Source: Paratrimastix pyriformis
Lineage: Eukaryota > Preaxostyla > Paratrimastigidae
Length of the DNA stretch: 64,000 nt
Direction of reading: 5' to 3'
NCBI GenBank assembly: GCA_027972325.1
Contig: JAPMOS010000010.1
Location: forward strand, 558,001 to 622,000
Position 1 is the stretch's first letter, and every line of letters starts with the position of its first letter. Under the pieces are notes generated by a model that ran no database searches, was not told where the DNA came from, and worked only from the letters and a program-made list of their open reading frames with translations. This document shows positions 41,043 to 64,000 of this stretch, one piece after another. The translations under genes and the position numbers were made by a program.

Positions 41043-43562
41043 GAACGATGAAAAAATAACAAGGGCCGCCACTACTTCCAGTTTGTATTCACACTCCGCA
41101 CTGGGCGGTTCCTCTTTTGCGGAGTGTGGGGGTACCGACTCGACCACCTGGGAGCAGCAGCGACCTCTGCTCTCTCCCCACCTGTCGTGGGCAGTCTCTA
41201 TCGCCCTGGGCAGCGCCCCAACTGACCTCTGCTCCCCACCCCCCGACTCGGGGAGAGGCAGACCTGCCGACACCGCCGGGGTTGCAGTCGTACAGGTTGA
41301 AGGAGAGCTGCTGGGCCGAAGCCCACCGCTGGACCTCGATCATGTTGGTGGAGGGCATCTTGATGGACAGCTGCAGGTCTTGGTCCCATTCCGGTCGCAG
41401 CTGCACAAGGGGGGGCGGCGGGGAACGGCCAGGATGATGAAGGCGGGGCGGTGGAGCATGTGCGCGCTGCTTTTTTTGTGTGCGAAGGAGATATCCGACG
41501 TCTTGTGGTGCATCTGCATGCGCGAGGTGGGTGGTGGAGACGGTGGAGGTGGAGACGGTGGAGGTGGAGACGGTGGAGGTGGAGACGGTGGAGGTGGAGA
41601 CGGGGGTGATGGAGACGGGGGGTGATGGAGACGGGGGTGATGGAGACGGGGGGTGATGGAGACGGGGGTGATGGAGACGGTGGGTGGGGGTGAGGCAGAC
41701 GTGGGACAGCAGGACGGTCGTCTCGACGGTGACCCCGGCGAGGCTGACCGAGATCAGCGGGTCGAGCGTGTCATACTCGAGCCCCTGCCCGGGCCGCAGC
41801 TTGCACCTGCAGTGCGGGAGCGTGAAGGGTGGGAGGGGATATAACCGGGGGTTGTGGATATTGCCGGTGGTGTGGAAGATATAACCAGGGTGAAAATAAC
41901 CAGGGAGATTATAACCGGGGGGAGGGGGCGGATCAGCCGGACCGGGCGAACTGCTCCAGGTTGATGGCGCCGAAGATGTGAATGTTCAGATCGAGGGTAC
42001 CCTCGGCAATGGTCGACGGGATGCGCACATCCTGGGTGGTGGGTGGGTGGGTGGGGAAGGGAGGCGCATGAGGAGAAGCGGGGGATGGTGAACAGGGGAT
42101 GGGGAGGGGGGGGGGGGGGTGGATGGTAGCCGGCAGGACCTTCACCCAAGCCAAGGTGCCCGATTGGGGTGTGGCCGCGGCTGGTTTCTTGGCGACCGAG
42201 TGTGCCGGCTCCTCCACCGCCGGAATTTGGAGCGATTGCATGAACTACCCGGGAGTCCGGGGGGTGAGTGCGCAGTGTGGGCGGGGCGCATAAAGCGGTG
42301 GATCAAAGGGCGTGTAGACGGACAGTATCTGCTTCTGCCTCGGAAAACCGGTTCTCGCCGGACTGCAGCAGGGTCCGCAGCTGTTCCGGGCTGACCTTGG
42401 GCTGCGGACGGGTGGGTTGTGAGAGATCCTCTCGCAAACGACTTTTTGGACAGACAGTATGCGGAGTAATTATTTCGTTCTCGCGGGGCTGTGAGAACGC
42501 CTTCTTCTCAAACTCCGCCAAAAGGATGAGCCAGTCATCGAATTCGAGTCCTTCCTGATTGCCGAACCGGTCGATGACGCGCTGGTAATCACTTGGTGCC
42601 AGATCCACACCAAAAAGAGGCTAAGAAAGATCGTTTTCAAGAAGGATCGTTTTTTTTTTGATGGTCTGTGAAAGCAACAGACCATCATGGCGACCAAGTC
42701 ATCCGTTGTAAGCCGTTTAGAATCAGGTCGGGCAAACTTATCGAAAAGCCTCCGATATTTACGTGCTTGATATTCACTAAAAGTGGACAGTTTGGCACGA
42801 AAGGGGGCCCCGAAATCTTGGGTGGATGGGCGACTTAGCTTCTTTTTCCTGTGGGTTCTAATTGAAAACCGGCAGTCAGCCACCAGCCTCAGGCCAACTG
42901 TCAGTCGCGGGTGAAGGCAGTCGTGGTGGTTCAAAAACTCTTTCGAACAACAAAATGTTCATATTTCTTGTCTTAGAGGAAAAGGTCGACTGCCAGCGAT
43001 CCGGTCTCTCGTGTTGTGCCACAAGGCTCACAGAATTCCAAAGCGGTTGTACCCACTCGAAGCTTCGCAATCATCTCATGAGCTAGTGGAGGCAGCAGGG
43101 CTCCGGAACTGTGAGTGAGTGTCACAGCCGCCGAAGCACCGCATGTTCCAAGTCTTGGCCATTCAATGCCAGCACTCTGTTGGTTGAACCCTGAACGGCA
43201 CGGGGCTCACCTCCGCAGTGATGTCGAGACGGGTGAGGCGAAGCGACATCGATTTCGCGCAGGGCGGGAAAGGTCCGGCACAGCGAGTCATCGCACATGT
43301 CGCATATTCGACCGGAGGCGGAGAAGGCGGTTTGCGGTTTGCGGGAGGAGAGGAGGGCCCTGGGGTAGCCTTGGGTCGCAACCGCCCTTGTGAGGATGAC
43401 GGCGCCGATAACCGGGGGACGGTGACAATCCGAAACTGCTGCACGAGCCCGCCTTGTGGCACGCCCGCACGACCTCGGCCATCAACAGTTGCGGGGATGC
43501 CCTGAAACTGCCCCCGGTCCAGTCGGCACACCTCGAGCTGGGTACGGGGGTCGAGCCGAGTC
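41028..43562 (-). CDS. EF-hand-like and C2-like domain protein; C-terminal end uncertain
   Basis: The first exon is 43211-43562 (MTRLDPRTQLEVCRLDRGQ), with donor GTGAGC. Next are a weakly supported exon near 43010-43100 (MIAKLRVGTTALEFCE), then KLSTFSEYQARKYRRLFDKF (42680-42840) and APSDYQRVIDRFGNQEGLEF with DDWLILLAEFEKKAF (42400-42620), which resemble a calmodulin-like EF-hand pair without clear DxDxDG loops. C2-like strands follow: LDLNIHIFGAINLEQF (41930-42030), LDPLISVSLAGVTVETTVLL (41700-41830) and EWDQDLQLSIKMPSTN with LSFNLYDCN (41285-41410). A last frame EYKLEVVAALVIFSSFGHLV runs into the tRNA at 41028. Calcium or membrane association is inferred only. The true last exon is not settled. 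Confidence 0.55.
41526..41695. repeat. GGAGGTGGAGACGGT / GGGGGTGATGGAGAC tandem array
   Basis: A 15-bp unit is repeated about five times, then a related unit to about 41695. Intronic in the C2-domain gene. Confidence 0.92.
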
Positions 43563-44111
43563 ATACACGCCCGCGCTCCCCCAGGAGATGGGAGCGAGCG
43601 AGGGGACAGCAGTGCTGGGGCTGATGAGTTCTCACAGCACCGCAAACGCCTGCTAAATCGAGATCGAGAAAAAATAATCGCGGAGCAAAAATCAAAATCA
43701 CTCGCCCTTCTCAAACGCAACCGTTACAAAAAAACAGCAACGACGACATCATGAATCAATGACTGCCTGTCTCGGCCCTGCAGTTGCCATCGTTCGCTGT
43801 TATACTCACTTGGTTGACGACACCAAAATGAGCTTGTGAACGAGAGGACAAAGAGGGAATGCACATTTCGTCAAGGCTGGCAATATTGACCAATAGTTTC
43901 ACTCACTTCGGAATAAGCATTCACCGCACACGGTCAGAAGCCAAACACAAAAGACGTGGGTGAATTGACACGCTACTCCGGCAGTTTTACGCTGCCAAGC
44001 TGAGCAAGGGCGAGGATAGTGGATCTCCGGGTTCTAGCCCTTTCGAAACCGCCAAAGGTCCCGACCGTGCTGTTCTTCTAGTTTTGTTCTCATCCGTTGG
44101 CATTCAGGACG
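43563..44111. promoter_or_regulatory. Divergent intergenic region, C2-domain gene / uS17
   Basis: 549 bp without repeats and with lower GC than the surrounding introns. It contains A-rich stretches (43665-43735). It must include the uS17 promoter. I see no further gene. Confidence 0.55.
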
Positions 44112-44798
44112 ATGGCCACCCCCGCTCCTCAGGCTACGCAGGCAGCCGCCGCTATGAAGCAGGCCCAGGACGCCACTGCTTACGAGCAGGTCTTTTTGAA
44201 CGATTATACATATCACAGCCTCTTACACTCGCTGTCGCTGTCCTTATCCGCCGGTTTCCGATCGCGCACCATTATCAAACTCACACAAATAGGTTGAGCG
44301 TGCCTACCAGAAGCAGACCCCCATCTTCGCCGGCCGCACCCGTGTTGTTGGCAAGAAGATCGCTGCCTCCAAGCTCCGTTTCTGGCGCGATGCCGGTCTT
44401 GGCTTCAAGACCCCCCGTGAGGCCATTGAGGGTACCTACGTTGACAAGAAGTGCCCCTTCACCGGCAACGTTTCCATCCGCGGCCACGTTTTCCGCGCTG
44501 TTGTTCGCAGCAACAAGATGAAGCGTACCATCATTGTTCGCCGTGACTACCTCCACTTCATCCACAAGTACAACCGCTATGAGAAGCGTCACCGCAACAT
44601 CCCCGTTCACTGCTCCCCCTGCTTCTCCGTTGAGGAAGGCGATCAGGTTATCATTGGCCAGTGCCGGTTTGTACCTTTTTCGCACTTTTTCTCGTCTCAT
44701 TCTCTTGTCTCTTTAGCCCCCTGTCCAAGACTGTTCGCTTCAATGTCCTCAAGGTCATGAAGTCGTCCGAGAACAAGAAGATGTTCAACAAGTTCTAA
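44112..44798 (+). CDS. RPS11: 40S ribosomal protein uS17 (S11)
   Basis: uS17 is a primary rRNA-binding protein of the small subunit. Exons 44112-44189, 44293-44666 and 44717-44798 sum to 534 nt (177 residues; human 158). Diagnostic blocks: [82 protein letters not shown] and [20 protein letters not shown]. The extra length is an Ala/Gln-rich N-terminus ([17 protein letters not shown]). Donors are GTCTTT and GTTTGT, and acceptors are TAG. Codon choice is strongly biased to C-ending codons for Lys, Arg and Phe, as in a highly expressed gene. Introns are 103 and 50 bp and repeat-free. Confidence 0.98.
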
Positions 44799-44955
44799 AC
44801 GGTTTTCCTGCGAATACATCGGCCATATGTCCTATTTTCTTGCTGTTGGGGTGGGCTTTGAGGGTAGACTTGCTCGTGTCAAATTTCTTATCTTTCACAC
44901 TCAAATCAAGCTCCTTTGAAATCAACAATTACAAAAAAAAAAGATCCTAACTGTT
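44799..44955. terminator. Convergent 3' region, uS17 / armadillo-like gene
   Basis: 157 bp between stop codons, T- and A-rich, with an A-run at 44932-44942. It is short enough that the two transcripts probably overlap. Confidence 0.5.
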
Positions 44956-55338
<10,383 letters not shown>

Positions 55339-55638
55339 ATAATCGGTAAGTGGTTTTACATATTCGGAGAGGGTTTGAGCAATCGTTGTCAGATAGCGGA
55401 GCTAAGCGAAGAGAAGAAAAGATGGGCGCCGGTGAAGCGGCCAGTCGAAACGGGAAAAAACACAGTACCCCATCAGCATCCGTGATTTCTTCGGATTGTT
55501 GTGGCGGAACCACATCGGGGCTGGCTTCTGGTGTGCTCATGAGGACCCCTTTGTTTCAAGAAAAAGGCCAGTGGTCCTGACCAGTAGGTACCATAATCTA
55601 AATCCCAGTTCAGTTTCCTTTTGCCGGTTTATGTGGGC
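55339..55638. promoter_or_regulatory. Divergent promoter, armadillo-like gene / DYNC2I1
   Basis: 300 bp, repeat-free, moderate GC. It contains an A-run (55430-55465) and no coding signal on either strand beyond chance frames. Confidence 0.6.
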
Positions 55639-62450
<6,812 letters not shown>

Positions 62451-63546
62451 CGCCCCCAACCCCACGAAAACTCGTTCTTCTTGTGTGTGAATCGCGCCAT
62501 CCCCCGCCCAACCTCACCTCACTCCCTCCACTTGTTCGTCTTGTGAGCGAATCGCGCCATCCCCCCCGAAAGATCAAACCCCAAACCGAACCTCATTTCC
62601 GTGCTCCCCTTGTCCTCCTTGTGATGCGATTGGGATGACGCGTGCAGTCCGCGCCTTGTCGATGGGTCCCCGGCCCATGCCCAGCAGCTGCACACGTATG
62701 CATACGAGTCGGCCATACCCAAGTAGGGTGGCCGATAGAACCCCCCGATGCCGCCTCCACCTCCCTCCCCCCTCCCTCCCTCTCTCCCCCTTCAGGGGTA
62801 GGATGTCCCCAACCCCTCTCCTTCCGTTTTTCCGCTGGCTGCCGCTGCTGTACAGAGACAACAAGATGCTGCTCTCGATCCATCAATTGCGACGAGTTCT
62901 GTGCTCGGGGGTTGCCGCTCCTGAAAGCCGAGGTGATGATTGGATGGGATCCGCATGAACGCACCGAGACACGCGCACTTCGACACACACCGACACGCCG
63001 ACACACAGACTCTGATGCCTTCGAAGAATCAAAAAAAACGCATCCGGCAGCCCAGACTCCCTCATACATGGTGTCATGAGAGAGCCCTGCCATTGGCGCA
63101 TGGCATGCCGACACAACTCCGCGACGGCCCACGGACACGCCATTGAAAGCCGCTCCCTGAACATCGTCAGTCCGTTTGTGTTGGGAAGCGGGAACTTCGG
63201 CAATGAGGCGGATCGCTCGCTTGTTTGCGCAAGGGATCGATGTCGGCCTGTTGGCCAAAACCCGCAGACAACGTGCGAGATTCGGGGTCCATCCGCAGAT
63301 TTCAGACAGGGAAGGGAGAGGGATGGGAGGGAGGGAAGGGAGGAAGGAGGGAAGGGAGGGAAGGGAGGAAGGGAGGAAGGGAGGAGGGAAGGGAGGGAGG
63401 GAAGGGAAGGGAAGGGAAGGGAGAGAATCTAGAGAAACTGAAAAAAGTGAAAACCCGAGTTCCGGCGAACTCAAAATAAAAGCAACCACCATCCTTCCCT
63501 TCTCTGGGGAAACGGGGATGACGCGGACAGCCGGGGGCGTGGCGGC
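62451..63546. other. Region between DYNC2I1 and TatD genes; no secure gene
   Basis: Possible last DYNC2I1 exon near 62843-62930 (DNKMLLSIHQLRRV), unproven. A duplicated GAATCGCGCCATCCCCC word lies at about 62488 and 62548. Short frames near 63080-63300 on both strands show no recognisable domain. Confidence 0.4.
63302..63425. repeat. GGGAGGAA purine satellite
   Basis: GGGA, GGGAAGGA and GGAA units on the plus strand, a long purine/pyrimidine asymmetric tract close to the 3' end of the TatD gene. Confidence 0.93.
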
Positions 63547-63622
63547 TTAGACGCCGTACATCTCCGTGGTGTTCGCCCGGCAGGCCCTGCGCCAACCACC
63601 ACCACAAACAGGCAGAGAAAGA

Positions 63623-63654
<32 letters not shown>

Positions 63655-64000
63655 AGCACGGCACCACCACCACCACCACCAAGATCGCCATCATGGGCAA
63701 CAGCCGGCCAGTCAGGAAGCGAGTGAGTGAGCAACCTCGATGAGGGGGAGGAGGAGGAAGAGGAAGAGGAGGAGGAGCCGACCTGAAGATCTCCTCGACG
63801 GAGCATCCCCTGAGCCGAGCCACCTCGGCGGCGGTGTGGGGGATCATGGCCGAGTGGCAGTCCCGGCCCCGGAAGGGGATGGGCGCCATATAGGGGGCGT
63901 CCGTTTCCTGTACCCCCCCAGGCAGCAGCCGAGATAGGATGGGGGGGGAATGACGAGCAGATGAGATCTGGGGCCAACGGAACGGATGGGATGTGATGAG
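63547..64000 (-). CDS. TatD-family metal-dependent nuclease, C-terminal exons only
   Basis: TatD proteins are TIM-barrel metallo-hydrolases acting as 3'-5' exonucleases or deoxyribonucleases in repair and apoptosis. The last exon, 63547-63586, ends ACRANTTEMYGV with stop 63547-63549. The preceding exon, 63783-63907, reads ETDAPYMAPIPFRGR then AEVARLRGCSVEEIFR. It contains the family's late ETD-x-P motif, whose Asp is a metal or catalytic residue. The order and ending (VAELKGxSxEEVxxxTTxNxxRLF in typical members) match. The donor after EEIF is GTCGGC, and the intron holds CCA triplets and CAGC tetramers. The N-terminal barrel lies beyond position 64000. The junction joins in frame (F-R-A-C-R-A-N-T). 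Confidence 0.88.
63630..63682. repeat. (CAGC)n and (CAC)n short satellites
   Basis: About six CAGC tetramers followed by about six CAC triplets in the TatD intron. Confidence 0.85.

Noticed and set aside
62883-63492. Minus-strand coding exons (frames with AVAELCRHAMRQWQG and ARCLRVLANRPTSI)
   Set aside because: No domain, no matching phases and no continuity with the TatD exons; probably chance frames near the 3' flank.

Overview
This is a GC-rich nuclear segment of a eukaryotic microbe. The genes are spliced and encode a Ufd2/UBE4 ubiquitin ligase, 14-3-3, a copine-type protein, 40S ribosomal protein uS17 (RPS11), the dynein-2 intermediate chain DYNC2I1/WDR60 and a TatD nuclease. There are also eukaryotic tRNA-Pro and tRNA-Glu genes. 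DYNC2I1 implies a ciliated or flagellated cell. The combination of high GC, dense introns packed with ATG/CAT microsatellites, and a family of F-box-like LRR proteins beginning 'LPPDLLLALVAAASFPLQ' reminds me of the free-living metamonad Paratrimastix pyriformis. That assignment is from memory and is not proven here.

Layout (strand in brackets): Ufd2 E4 ligase [-] 1-8451, with its U-box end outside the window; coiled-coil protein [+] 8541-15053; 14-3-3 [-] 15223-16584; copine/RGLG-like protein [+] 16664-18404; small beta-propeller protein [-] 19049-20476; coiled-coil plus WD40 protein [-] 20618 to about 27600; LRR protein [+] 27750-30023, its tandem copy [+] about 30734-33008 and a third relic at about 33207-33400; unrecognised large protein [-] 33551-40943; tRNA-Pro(AGG) [-] 40971-41042; EF-hand/C2-like protein [-] about 41028-43562; uS17 [+] 44112-44798; armadillo/HEAT-like protein with LFSPR repeats [-] 44956-55338; DYNC2I1 [+] 55639 to about 62450, with tRNA-Glu(CTC) inside an intron; TatD family nuclease [-] 63547 to beyond 64000.

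Most neighbours are packed head-to-head or tail-to-tail with only 79-300 bp between coding ends. Their introns, in contrast, are swollen by microsatellites, C-runs and short tandem duplications. The two genes expected to be most highly expressed (14-3-3 and uS17) have short, repeat-free introns, and the LRR genes appear intronless.

The strongest unusual signals are these. (1) The 5' splice-site consensus reads GTCTGT/GTCCGT/GTTYG, not GTRAGT, in gene after gene. (2) Short tandem duplications (26-66 bp) sit repeatedly on exon edges and copy splice sites into introns. (3) Intronic homopolymer runs are C on the sense strand in 18 of 21 cases. (4) A segmental duplication carried the LRR gene, its promoter palindrome and the first coding part of the divergent neighbour. 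(5) A tRNA gene lies inside a dynein intron, and a lone Pol III B-box lies in another intron. Several exons change frame next to homopolymers, which looks like long-read assembly error. I saw no retroviral, LTR or other virus-like element, and no CRISPR array.
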